Below are positions 1 to 11,282 of a stretch of DNA of 64,000 bases, piece by piece. Location of the stretch: NCBI RefSeq assembly GCF_963662255.1, contig NC_085051.1:54537101-54601100 (forward strand), given 5' to 3'. Position 1 is the stretch's first letter. Each line of letters starts with the position of its first letter. Source of the DNA: Cinclus cinclus. Lineage: Eukaryota; Chordata; Aves; Passeriformes; Cinclidae. Made by a program: the position numbers and the translations under genes. Below the pieces are notes generated by a model, which saw only the letters and a list, made by a program, of their open reading frames with translations, was not told where the DNA came from and searched no databases.

Positions 1-3000
1 CTCGGGCGCCTGAAGGTCAACGCTGGCCTGTGGAAGGCTGACGTCGACGGAGGGCAGGCTGATGTCCACCTTGGGAGCTTTGATGTCAGCTTTGGGCATC
101 TTGAGGGAGGGCTTCTCCAGCTTCAAGCCGGCGCCTTCGGTCTTGGCTCCTGGAATGTCAGCTTTGAGGCCCAGCGCGGGGCCCTCCCCTGCGGCTGTCA
201 CGGCGGCGGAGGGGAGGTCGACCTCCGCGCTGGGCAGGCTGACCTCGGCTGCGGGAGCCTCGGCCTTGGGAGAGGACACTGAGAATTTGGGCTTGTCGAA
301 CTTGGGCATCTTGAGCTTGGCTTTCAGGCCCGTGCCTTCCAGCTCGAGCTTGCCTTCGGTGGAGGGCGTTTTGAGGTCGATGTCAGGCGCCTGCAGATCG
401 AGGGAACCTTCCACCGAGGGCAGCTGGACGTCGGGTGCCGCGACGCTGACGTCGGCGGCCTTGAGCTCTGCCTGCGGGAGGCTGACATCTGCGTCCACTT
501 TGGGAGCCTTGACGGTGGGCTTGGAGAAGACCACGCTGGGCACCTTGACTTTGGGCATGTGTATTTTCATGCCGCCGCCCTCAGCTTTGCCGGCGGCCAC
601 CTCCAGGCTGGCTTCGGCCTCGGGGCCCGGCAGGGCGACATCGCCCTCCTGGCCTTTGGGCAGCGAGACCTCGGCCTTAGGCAGGCTGACCTGCGCCTGG
701 GGAGCTTTGACTTTGGGCAGCTTGACGCTGGGCATCTTGACGTCGGGCATCTTGAATCGGCCTTTCTCGCCCTCAGCTGAGATGGCGGCCGTCTCGACAG
801 TCACCTCCACGCCGGGAGCTTGGACTTCAGCCCCAGGCAGGGTCACGTCCACTTCAGCGGCCCCCGAGGGCACCGCCACGTGAGGCTCCTTGAGGCTGAC
901 GTCCGCCTCGGCGGCCACGGTGCCCTTGGCCTCTCTGCTGCTGGACCAGCCAAAGGAAGGCATGCCGAACTTGGGCATCTTGAACTTGCCGTCCTTGGTC
1001 TTGGCGGCCTCCTTCTCTGGCACTTTGGCTTCACCTTCCAGGCTAAGGGTGGCCTCGGGCGCCTGAAGGTCAACGCTGGCCTGTGGAAGGCTGACGTCGA
1101 CGGAGGGCAGGCTGATGTCCACCTTGGGAGCTTTGATGTCAGCTTTGGGCATCTTGAGGGAGGGCTTCTCCAGCTTCAAGCCGGCGCCTTCGGTCTTGGC
1201 TCCTGGAATGTCAGCTTTGAGGCCCAGCGCGGGGCCCTCCCCTGCGGCTGTCACGGCGGCGGAGGGGAGGTCGACCTCCGCGCTGGGCAGGCAGACCTCG
1301 GCTGCGGGAGCCTCAGCCTTGGGAGAGGACACTGAGAATTTGGGCTTGTCGAACTTGGGCATCTTGAGCTTGGCTTTCAGGCCCGTGCCTTCCAGCTCGA
1401 GCTTGCCTTCGGTGGAGGGCGTTTTGAGGTCGATGTCAGGCGCCTGCAGATCGAGGGAACCTTCCACCGAGGGCAGCTGGACGTCGGGTGCCGCGACGCT
1501 GACGTTGGCGGCCTTGAGCTCTGCCTGCGGGAGGCTGACATCTGCGTCCACTTTGGGAGCCTTGACGGTGGGCTTGGAGAAGACCACGCTGGGCACCTTG
1601 ACTTTGGGCATGTGTATTTTCATGCCGCCGCCCTCAGCTTTGCCGGCGGCCACCTCCAGGCTGGCTTCGGCCTCGGGGCCCGGCAGGGCGACATCGCCCT
1701 CCTGGCCTTTGGGCAGCGAGACCTCGGCCTTAGGCAGGCTGACCTGCGCCTGGGGAGCTTTGACTTTGGGCAGCTTGACGCTGGGCATCTTGACGTCGGG
1801 CATCTTGAATCGGCCTTTCTCGCCCTCAGCTGAGATGGCAGCCGTCTCGACAGTCACCTCCACGCCGGGAGCTTGGACTTCAGCCCCGGGCAGGGTCACG
1901 TCCACTTCAGCGGCCCCCGAGGGCACCGCCACGTGAGGCTCCTTGAGGCTGACGTCCGCCTCGGCGGCCACGGTGCCCTTGGCCTCTCTGCTGCTGGACC
2001 AGCCAAAGGAAGGCATGCCGAACTTGGGCATCTTGAACTTGCCGTCCTTGGTCTTGGCGGCCTCCTTCTCTGGCACTTTGGCTTCACCTTCCAGGCTAAG
2101 GGTGGCCTCGGGCGCCTGAAGGTCAACGCTGGCCTGTGGAAGGCTGACGTCGACGGAGGGCAGGCTGATGTCCACCTTGGGAGCTTTGATGTCAGCTTTG
2201 GGCATCTTGAGGGAGGGCTTCTCCAGCTTCAAGCCGGCGCCTTCGGTCTTGGCTCCTGGAATGTCAGCTTTGAGGCCCAGCGCGGGGCCCTCCCCTGCGG
2301 CTGTCACGGCGGCGGAGGGGAGGTCGACCTCCGCGCTGGGCAGGCTGACCTCGGCTGCGGGAGCCTCAGCCTTGGGAGAGGACACTGAGAATTTGGGCTT
2401 GTCGAACTTGGGCATCTTGAGCTTGGCTTTCAGGCCCGTGCCTTCCAGCTCGAGCTTGCCTTCGGTGGAGGGCGTTTTGAGGTCGATGTCAGGCGCCTGC
2501 AGATCGAGGGAACCTTCCACCGAGGGCAGCTGGACGTCGGGTGCCGCGACGCTGACGTCGGCGGCCTTGAGCTCTGCCTGCGGGAGGCTGACATCTGCGT
2601 CCACTTTGGGAGCCTTGACGGTGGGCTTGGAGAAGACCACGCTGGGCACCTTGACTTTGGGCATGTGTATTTTCATGCCGCCGCCCTCAGCTTTGCCGGC
2701 GGCCACCTCCAGGCTGGCTTCGGCCTCGGGGCCCGGCAGGGCGACATCGCCCTCCTGGCCTTTGGGCAGCGAGACCTCGGCCTTAGGCAGGCTGACCTGC
2801 GCCTGGGGAGCTTTGACTTTGGGCAGCTTGACGCTGGGCATCTTGACGTCGGGCATCTTGAATCGGCCTTTCTCGCCCTCAGCTGAGATGGCAGCCGTCT
2901 CGACAGTCACCTCCACGCCGGGAGCTTGGACTTCAGCCCCGGGCAGGGTCACGTCCACTTCAGCGGCCCCCGAGGGCACCGCCACGTGAGGCTCCTTGAG

Positions 3001-6000
3001 GCTGACGTCCGCCTCGGCGGCCACGGTGCCCTTGGCCTCTCTGCTGCTGGACCAGCCAAAGGAAGGCATGCCGAACTTGGGCATCTTGAACTTGCCGTCC
3101 TTGGTCTTGGCGGCCTCCTTCTCTGGCACTTTGGCTTCACCTTCCAGGCTAAGGGTGGCCTCGGGCACCTGAAAGTCAACGCTGGCCTGTGGAAGGCTGA
3201 CGTCGACGGAGGGCAGGCTGATGTCCACCTTGGGAGCTTTGATGTCAGCTTTGGGCATCTTGAGGGAGGGCTTCTCCAGCTTCAAGCCGGCGCCTTCGGT
3301 CTTGGCTCCTGGAATGTCAGCTTTGAGGCCCAGCGCGGGGCCCTCCCCTGCGGCTGTCACGGCGGCGGAGGGGAGGTCGACCTCCGCGCTGGGCAGGCTG
3401 ACCTCGGCTGCGGGAGCCTCGGCCTTGGGAGAGGACACTGAGAATTTGGGCTTGTCGAACTTGGGCATCTTGAGCTTGGCTTTCAGGCCCGTGCCTTCCA
3501 GCTCGAGCTTGCCTTCGGTGGAGGGCGTTTTGAGGTCGATGTCAGGCGCCTGCAGATCGAGGGAACCTTCCACCGAGGGCAGCTGGACGTCGGGTGCCGC
3601 GACGCTGACGTCGGCGGCCTTGAGCTCTGCCTGCGGGAGGCTGACATCTGCGTCCACTTTGGGAGCCTTGACGGTGGGCTTGGAGAAGACCACGCTGGGC
3701 ACCTTGACTTTGGGCATGTGTATTTTCATGCCGCCGCCCTCAGCTTTGCCGGCGGCCACCTCCAGGCTGGCTTCGGCCTCGGGGCCCGGCAGGGCGACAT
3801 CGCCCTCCTGGCCTTTGGGCAGCGAGACCTTGGCCTTAGGCAGGCTGACCTGCGCCTGGGGAGCTTTGACTTTGGGCAGCTTGACGCTGGGCATCTTGAC
3901 GTCGGGCATCTTGAATCGGCCTTTCTCGCCCTCAGCTGAGATGGCGGCCGTCTCGACAGTCACCTCCACGCCGGGAGCTTGGACTTCAGCCCCGGGCAGG
4001 GTCACGTCCACTTCAGCGGCCCCCGAGGGCACCGCCACGTGAGGCTCCTTGAGGCTGACGTCCGCCTCGGCGGCCACGGTGCCCTTTGCCTCTCTGCTGC
4101 TGGACCAGCCAAAGGAAGGCATGCCGAACTTGGGCATCTTGAACTTGCCGTCCTTGGTCTTGGCGGCCTCCTTCTCTGGCACTTTGGCTTCACCTTCCAG
4201 GCTAAGGGTGGCCTCGGGCGCCTGAAGGTCAACGCTGGCCTGTGGAAGGCTGACGTCGACGGAGGGCAGGCTGATGTCCACCTTGGGAGCTTTGATGTCA
4301 GCTTTGGGCATCTTGAGGGAGGGCTTCTCCAGCTTCAAGCCGGCGCCTTCGGTCTTGGCTCCTGGAATGTCAGCTTTGAGGCCCAGCGCGGGGCCCTCCC
4401 CTGCGGCTGTCACGGCGGCGGAGGGGAGGTCGACCTCCGCGCTGGGCAGGCTGACCTCGGCTGCGGGAGCCTCGGCCTTGGGAGAGGACACTGAGAATTT
4501 GGGCTTGTCGAACTTGGGCATCTTGAGCTTGGCTTTCAGGCCCGTGCCTTCCAGCTCGAGCTTGCCTTCGGTGGAGGGCGTTTTGAGGTCAATGTCAGGC
4601 GCCTGCAGATCGAGGGAACCTTCCACCGAGGGCAGCTGGACGTCGGGTGCCGCGACGCTGACGTCGGCGGCCTTGAGCTCTGCCTGCGGGAGGCTGACAT
4701 CTGCGTCCACTTTGGGAGCCTTGACGGTGGGCTTGGAGAAGACCACGCTGGGCACCTTGACTTTGGGCATGTGTATTTTCATGCCGCCACCCTCAGCTTT
4801 GCCGGCGGCCACCTCCAGGCTGGCTTCGGCCTCGGGGCCCGGCAGGGCGACATCGCCCTCCTGGCCTTTGGGCAGCGAGACCTCGGCCTTAGGCAGGCTG
4901 ACCTGCGCCTGGGGAGCTTTGACTTTGGGCAGCTTGACGCTGGGCATCTTGACGTCGGGCATCTTGAATCGGCCTTTCTCGCCCTCAGCTGAGATGGCGG
5001 CCGTCTCGACAGTCACCTCCACGCCGGGAGCTTGGACTTCAGCCCCGGGCAGGGTCACGTCCACTTCAGCGGCCCCCGAGGGCACCGCCACGTGAGGCTC
5101 CTTGAGGCTGACGTCCGCCTCGGCGGCCACGGTGCCCTTGGCCTCTCTGCTGCTGGACCAGCCAAAGGAAGGCATGCCGAACTTGGGCATCTTGAACTTG
5201 CCGTCCTTGGTCTTGGCGGCCTCCTTCTCTGGCACTTTGGCTTCACCTTCCAGGCTAAGGGTGGCCTCGGGCACCTGAAAGTCAACGCTGGCCTGTGGAA
5301 GGCTGACGTCGACGGAGGGCAGGCTGATGTCCACCTTGGGAGCTTTGATGTCAGCTTTGGGCATCTTGAGGGAGGGCTTCTCCAGCTTCAAGCCGGCGCC
5401 TTCGGTCTTGGCTCCTGGAATGTCAGCTTTGAGGCCCAGCGCGGGGCCCTCCCCTGCGGCTGTCACGGCGGCGGAGGGGAGGTCGACCTCCGCGCTGGGC
5501 AGGCTGACCTCGGCTGCGGGAGCCTCGGCCTTGGGAGAGGACACTGAGAATTTGGGCTTGTCGAACTTGGGCATCTTGAGCTTGGCTTTCAGGCCCGTGC
5601 CTTCCAGCTCGAGCTTGCCTTCGGTGGAGGGCGTTTTGAGGTCGATGTCAGGCGCCTGCAGCTCGAGGGAACCTTCCACCGAGGGCAGCTGGACGTCGGG
5701 TGCCGCGACGCTGACGTCGGCGGCCTTGAGCTCTGCCTGCGGGAGGCTGACATCTGCGTCCACTTTGGGAGCCTTGACGGTGGGCTTGGAGAAGACCACG
5801 CTGGGCACCTTGACTTTGGGCATGTGTATTTTCATGCCACCGCCCTCAGCTTTGCCGGCGGCCACCTCCAGGCTGGCTTCGGCCTCGGGGCCCGGCAGGG
5901 CGACATCGCCCTCCTGGCCTTTGGGCAGCGAGACCTCGGCCTTAGGCAGGCTGACCTGCGCCTGGGGAGCTTTGACTTTGGGCAGCTTGACGCTGGGCAT

Positions 6001-7434
6001 CTTGACGTCGGGCATCTTGAATCGGCCTTTCTCGCCCTCAGCTGAGATGGCGGCCGTCTCGACAGTCACCTCCACGCCGGGAGCTTGGACTTCAGCCCCG
6101 GGCAGGGTCACGTCCACTTCAGCGGCCCCCGAGGGCACCGCCACGTGAGGCTCCTTGAGGCTGACGTCCGCCTCGGCGGCCACGGTGCCCTTGGCCTCTC
6201 TGCTGCTGGACCAGCCAAAGGAAGGCATGCCGAACTTGGGCATCTTGAACTTGCCGTCCTTGGTCTTGGCGGCCTCCTTCTCTGGCACTTTGGCTTCACC
6301 TTCCAGGCTAAGGGTGGCCTCGGGCGCCTGAAGGTCAACGCTGGCCTGTGGAAGGCTGACGTCGACGGAGGGCAGGCTGATGTCCACCTTGGGAGCTTTG
6401 ATGTCAGCTTTGGGCATCTTGAGGGAGGGCTTCTCCAGCTTCAAGCCGGCGCCTTCGGTCTTGGCTCCTGGAATGTCAGCTTTGAGGCCCAGCGCGGGGC
6501 CCTCCCCTGCGGCTGTCACGGCGGCGGAGGGGAGGTCGACCTCCGCGCTGGGCAGGCTGACCTCGGCTGCGGGAGCCTCGGCCTTGGGAGAGGACACTGA
6601 GAATTTGGGCTTGTCGAACTTGGGCATCTTGAGCTTGGCTTTCAGGCCCGTGCCTTCCAGCTCGAGCTTGCCTTCGGTGGAGGGCGTTTTGAGGTCAATG
6701 TCAGGCGCCTGCAGATCGAGGGAACCTTCCACCGAGGGCAGCTGGACGTCGGGTGCCGCGACGCTGACGTCGGCGGCCTTGAGCTCTGCCTGCGGGAGGC
6801 TGACATCTGCGTCCACTTTGGGAGCCTTGACGGTGGGCTTGGAGAAGACCACGCTGGGCACCTTGACTTTGGGCATGTGTATTTTCATGCCGCCACCCTC
6901 AGCTTTGCCGGCGGCCACCTCCAGGCTGGCTTCGGCCTCGGGGCCCGGCAGGGCGACATCGCCCTCCTGGCCTTTGGGCAGCGAGACCTCGGCCTTAGGC
7001 AGGCTGACCTGCGCCTGGGGAGCTTTGACTTTGGGCAGCTTGACGCTGGGCATCTTGACGTCGGGCATCTTGAATCGGCCTTTCTCGCCCTCTGCTGAGA
7101 TGGCGGCCGTCTCGACAGTCACCTCCACGCCGGGAGCTTGGACTTCAGCCCCAGGCAGGGTCACGTCCACTTCAGCGGCCCCCGAGGGCACCGCCACGTG
7201 AGGCTCCTTGAGGCTGACGTCCGCCTCGGCGGCCACGGTGCCCTTGGCCTCTCTGCTGCTGGACCAGCCAAAGGAAGGCATGCCGAACTTGGGCATCTTG
7301 AACTTGCCGTCCTTGGTCTTGGCGGCCTCCTTCTCTGGCACTTTGGCTTCACCTTCCAGGCTAAGGGTGGCCTCGGGCGCCTGAAGGTCAACGCTGGCCT
7401 GTGGAAGGCTGACGTCGACGGAGGGCAGGCTGAT
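1..7434 (-). repeat. Tandem array of 1053-bp AHNAK2 coding repeats (7+ copies)
   Basis: The same sequence recurs with an exact 1053-bp period. Equivalent points fall at 62, 1115, 2168, 3221, 4274, 5327 and 6380, and the array continues past base 1. Copies differ only by scattered single-base changes, and no indel was seen. Because 1053 is 351 codons, the coding frame is kept. The array ends at about 7430-7434, where GATGTCC changes to GATATGC and unique sequence begins. Diagnostic variants recur every second copy at exactly 2106 bp: 3167/5273, 3174/5280, 4591/6697 and 4789/6895. This indicates recent duplication or conversion of a two-repeat block. Confidence 0.98.
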
Positions 7435-9183
7435 ATGCACCTTGGGTGATTTAGGGTCAGATGGTGTAATTTCTATATTTGCATGTTTTGATATTTTGTT
7501 GAGTTCTGTCTTCTCTATTTCTCTGTCAGTTTTTGAAATCAATAGTTTTTCATTCTTTTCTTCTGTATTTATTTTTATTTGGGAAGTTTTTATAGTTGGT
7601 ATTTTTTGACTTGGTATCTGGCATGTTGTCTTTTCTTTGATTTCTTGTTCATCTGTTTTCCGTATCGATATTCCTGTTTCGTTTTCTGCACTTGGTACCA
7701 TGATTTCCTCTGTTGGTCTACTTAGCTGAAGGCCTTCTGCTCTTTGTAGGGTTTTCATGTTTACTTCTCTTGTACTTATCTCTTCTTCAGGTTGAGCAGT
7801 TTCTTCCTTGGTAGTTGACCAGGTAAATGTAGGGAATTTTAACTTTGGCAGTCTGAATTTGCTTTCTTTCCCCTCTATATCTTTTTCCCCTCTCTTCATT
7901 CCAAGTTCTAGGTTTAGGACTTTGTCATTTGTTGGCATGTCATCTTCCTCTATCTGTTCCTTTTTTACCATATCTTCTGTGTTCTCTCTGTTTTCTTCTA
8001 TTGGTATTTTCTTGTCAGTTTTTGGTGCTTTGGCCACTTTGAATGATGGCATTTGTACTTTCCAAGTAGAGACTTCTGATTCTGCATCTGTCATAAGAGT
8101 TTTCACACTGAAATTCCTGCTGTCTTGTGAACCAGCTGTTTTTTCTAGTTCTGACTGTAGAATGTCACTTCTCTGTTTGGTGGTGTCAGTCTCTGTCTCT
8201 TTTCTTTTGGTCACTGAAATTCCATAATTCATTTTCTGAATATTTAGCATTTGTTTTATTTCTTCTGTTTGTTTTTCTCCTGTTTCCAGTGTGTCAGATG
8301 TCTGTAATTCAGCTTTAGCAGTGCATATTTCTAGGCCTTTTACCTGCACAGATCCTTTAGCTGTGTGTCCCATCAAGTCTATGTTAATTCCACTTTCTCC
8401 ATCTCTTTTATCTGCTGTTCCTTTCTGTTTCTTTTTTCGAGATTTTGATGAAGCTTGTGGTGATTTTTTAGTTGGGCTTACTTTCAGATCAGCTGCTTCT
8501 AAACTGGGCTTTGGTATCTCTATTGTTATGTCTGGTATTTCAGTTGCACTAAATTCTGATGTTGCTTCCTTGTCTTTCTCTTTTTTAATGCTTATTTCAA
8601 CTTCAGGGCATTGTTTTACATGAGATGGAATACCATTTTTAATCTCTTTTAAGTCTTTTGTTAAAGTTTCGTGTTTCTCACCTCTTTTCATTTCATAAGC
8701 AGGAGATGTGGTATATTCAACAGTTAAGATTTCAGGATTTTCCAAGCTTATATCATCGCTATGTATTTTCTCTGTTTCAGAGATCAGTGTGGTTTTTATT
8801 TCTTTTTTTTTCTTCTCTTGTGGTTCTGGTTTGGACCTGTGCATTCTGAATCCAATGCTAGGGAACTTCAGCTTCCTTTGGCTTACTTTTTTCTCTTTGG
8901 TATGGACCTCTTGTGGATACTGGGACTCTGTGTCCGTGCTTGTAGGGGAAATATCCTGTATAGCAGGCTCGTATGCATCTGATGTACTATGAGATCTTCT
9001 GTGCCTCAGTATCTTTTTATTTTTGATTGATTGAAATTTTGGCCATGATAATCTGTCTTTTTTAGCTCTTTTACTTCTTCCTATCCTTTGGCTTACAATT
9101 AATGTTTCCCTGTCTTCTTCTGAAATAGTTTTTCCTGAAACATGTAGTGTTTCTTCAGGAATGCTCTCACTGAGTTCTTTTTC
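1..9183 (-). CDS. AHNAK2: AHNAK2 last coding exon, partial (linker plus 351-aa repeats)
   Basis: The acceptor TATTTAG ends at 9184, and the frame is then open for 3,061 codons to base 1, about residues 200-3260. The first part (9183 to about 7434, roughly 580 codons) is unique, Lys/Glu/Ser/Thr-rich and AT-rich. It contains LSWPKFQSIK (about 9050-9020), SHSTSDAYEP and ISPTSTDTE, matching mammalian AHNAK2, and KFRLPKLKFPTF near 7860-7830, the first repeat-like motif. From about 7434 down, 351-residue repeats take over. Each has motifs such as KMPKFGMPSFGW, RFKMPDVKMPSVKLPKVK, MKIHMPKVKVP and KLKMPKFDKPKF among alternating hydrophobic VSLPxAEV strings. A giant single repeat exon is typical of AHNAK proteins. 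The mammalian AHNAK2 repeat is about 165 residues, so this unit may be a fused pair. The stop codon lies outside the window. Confidence 0.96.
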
Positions 9184-9963
9184 CTAAATAAAAAAAATAG
9201 TAGTCAGAAGATTAGAAGTAACCTGAATATAGTGCAACAGAAAATCAAAAACATACTATACAATATGTATACAAATGTTCTTTTTATTACCAACATCTAC
9301 TTGTTATATGAAAACATTCCTGAAGAGTATAAAAATATGCAATGTCAGGCAACAAATGGACTATAATATATAGTTTTCTGAATATTTTCGTTCCTTGCAA
9401 AATATTACAATGAACACAGGTTTCTATAAGTATCTATCTATATATGTCCATACAAATATATGTCATATATAGTATTTATATATGCATATGAAGAAAACAC
9501 AATATTTAAGTTGATGGAAACCTATGAAGAGATCATAGGTCTATCAAAATATCAGTGGTTAGATACAAATATTTTAATAGAAAATCTTACAGAGGAGCTT
9601 TAGATAAAAATATTTACTGCTATTTTACATTTTTAACATACTGAATATAAGTATTACAGAGATTACCCAAGTCTGTTCCATCAGTAGACAATTAACAATT
9701 AAAAAATGCTGACTCACTAAAGAATATTTTTACACCCTAAAACAAGATTGTGTATTTATGTAAAATCTATTGTCTCACTTAAGGTATTTTAAAAGCTGCA
9801 AATATTGTGTGGGATTTTTAAAAAATCATGAATATTCATGCTAGTAACTTTAAACACATGCCTAACTCTTAAAAAGACACAGGTGTGTGTTCTCTGATCT
9901 ATTTCCACATAGCACATTACTACAGTATGTTGCCCAAACTTTGTAAAATAATCAGATATCTAC
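9184..9963 (-). other. AHNAK2 intron 6
   Basis: This 780-bp AT-rich intron lies between the PDZ exon and the giant exon, with donor GTAGAT at 9963 and acceptor TATTTAG at 9184. It contains short TA/CA-rich stretches around 9430-9490 (atatatgt-type) and nothing else recognisable. Confidence 0.9.
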
Positions 9964-10139
9964 CTGGCCTATCCTTTCCTTTGTGTGCTGGGCTGTAGAG
10001 TGTTCTAGATCTTCTTGCACAGCAATTTTCCTTTTGAGACTGAATTGGACTCTGTATGGCTCGGAATATTGGAGAATCTTCAGTGCATCTTCATATTTGA
10101 TATTATCAAAAAATATTGTAGCACTTAGAAGCTGATCAC
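9964..10139 (-). CDS. AHNAK2: AHNAK2 coding exon 6 (C-terminal half of PDZ domain)
   Basis: The exon is 176 nt, with acceptor TTTGCAG ending at 10140 and donor GTAGAT starting at 9963. It encodes about residues 141-199: [31 protein letters not shown] and QFSLKRK complete the PDZ domain. [20 protein letters not shown] is a hallmark of AHNAK2, and periaxin has a related version. The domain is followed by a hydrophilic tail ending ERIGQ. The split of the PDZ domain inside REG/DQLL is the same Gly-codon boundary expected for this family. Codon phase with the neighbouring exons is exact. Confidence 0.96.
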
Positions 10140-10484
10140 CTGCAAATGGAATAATACGTAATTTTACTTTGTGTTTTCTTATAGTTTTTCCAATCTATTT
10201 TTTTTTCCATTTTAGTTGTGTTTATACTGCTTTCTATGTGGCTTTTTCACTGTTCCAGTGAGATGTGATTTTTTTTTATGGTATACTGAAAAAAATCACA
10301 TTTCATTATTGTTCAAGCAAGTGGTCTTAGAAATTATTAATATAGATAGGTTAAGTTCATAGATAACATTAGTTGGTTTGAAATCTATTATTTCTGAGAC
10401 CTAAAGAGTTGGCAGATCACACAGCTACAAATCTCATTATTTAAAGGTATACAATAAAATATATGCAAAAAAATCAGACTGTAC
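10140..10484 (-). other. AHNAK2 intron 5 (inside the PDZ coding region)
   Basis: This 345-bp intron has donor GTACAG at 10484 and acceptor TTTGCAG at 10140. It is AT-rich with T runs near 10200 and 10270. It interrupts a Gly codon inside the PDZ domain. No other feature was seen. Confidence 0.92.
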
Positions 10485-10626
10485 CTTCTCTAAGACTAAA
10501 TATTTTTGAAGCAGGAGATTCCTTAAGTACTCTTTTAATAAATATTCCTTCATTTCCTCCACCTTTCACACTAAAACCACTAGCACCAGCTTCCACTTCT
10601 GTTTTCAGGGTCACTTCCATTGTCTC
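10485..10626 (-). CDS. AHNAK2: AHNAK2 coding exon 5 (N-terminal half of PDZ domain)
   Basis: The exon is 142 nt. The acceptor TTCTCTAG ends at 10627 and the donor GTACAG begins at 10484. It encodes about residues 94-140 and ends with one base of a Gly codon. The PDZ domain begins with [25 protein letters not shown] stands in the place of the GLGF carboxylate-binding loop, followed by [18 protein letters not shown] domains bind the C termini of partner proteins. In the periaxin/AHNAK2 group this domain is known to form a domain-swapped homodimer. A methionine at residue 96 (ACAATGG, with A at -3 and G at +4) sits exactly at the domain start and could serve a shorter isoform; this is inference. 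Confidence 0.96.
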
Positions 10627-11225
10627 CTAGAGAACGAAAAATACATGAATTTATAATTTTGATTAATTTGCATTAGAGGGTTCTAAGTTGTTCTACAAGA
10701 AAAACTTTGATTTCCTCAGGTATATTTTCAATAGCTCACAAAAATTATCCAAAATAGAGAATATACTTAGTGTGGGTTTGATTCTCTTCTAAATCAGAAA
10801 TTAAGCATTTGTGTTAGAGTTATGTTGGATCAAAGTCATAGGGTAAACAAGTTGTAATATTAAAATGCGAAGCATATGGAAACTTTTAGGGCTGAAAGAT
10901 CGTATTTTCTGTGAAGATGTTAACCACTCGAATTGAAGTCAATGGGCCAGAAAAGTCAGACTAAGAGCTAATGCTGTACTGCACTCAAATCAGAGAAGGC
11001 TAAAGAATGAATTCTAAAAAGAACTATGGAAGAACCACAAATAGGACAAATAAATGTTTATGCCTATGCCACAACTCAGCCATTCATGAAGCCCCTGGTC
11101 AATTCCAAAGTGATTCTTTGCCCACTTGTCCTTTTTTCTGTCCACACATTCATGTCTGTGTGTTATAACAAACTTTACTATTTACAAGGCTCATACCTAA
11201 AATTACAGAGTACTTTTAGACTGAC
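10627..11225 (-). other. AHNAK2 intron 4
   Basis: This 599-bp intron has donor GTCAGT at 11225 and acceptor TTCTCTAG at 10627. It is AT-rich and unremarkable. The small plus-strand ORF at 11026-11235 overlaps its end and is not supported as a gene. Confidence 0.88.
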
Positions 11226-11282
11226 CTGTGGATGACTCTGTTTTGATTTGTCTGTAGAATGTTTTTTGTTTTCTTCTTGAAG
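11226..11282 (-). CDS. AHNAK2: AHNAK2 coding exon 4 (LQEEN linker)
   Basis: This is a 57-nt phase-0 exon with acceptor TTTTTCAG ending at 11283 and donor GTCAGT at 11225. It encodes LQEENKKHSTDKSKQSHPQ, about residues 75-93, a charged hydrophilic linker before the PDZ domain. The LQE start matches the position where the mammalian protein continues after its YEY block. The rest is not conserved enough to recognise alone. The call rests on frame, clean splice sites and position. A plus-strand ORF overlapping here is not credible. Confidence 0.85.

Noticed and set aside
62..7449. Tandem family of plus-strand genes (273, 171, 73 and 103-codon ORFs) and the 76-codon minus ORFs
   Set aside because: They lie antisense to, or in another frame of, the AHNAK2 repeat frame. 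That frame is open for more than 9 kb, has AHNAK motifs and joins by splicing to the PDZ exons.
7808..8992. Plus-strand ORFs of 139, 110 and 94 codons, Phe/Ser/Leu-rich
   Set aside because: Their Phe/Ser/Leu composition is the antisense of the Lys/Glu-rich AHNAK2 linker.
1..9183. Identity as AHNAK (AHNAK1) or periaxin
   Set aside because: The [19 protein letters not shown] block, SWPKFQSIK and RPRPQGSSPVYEY together match AHNAK2. Periaxin lacks the giant repeat exon of this kind, and AHNAK has a different PDZ sequence.
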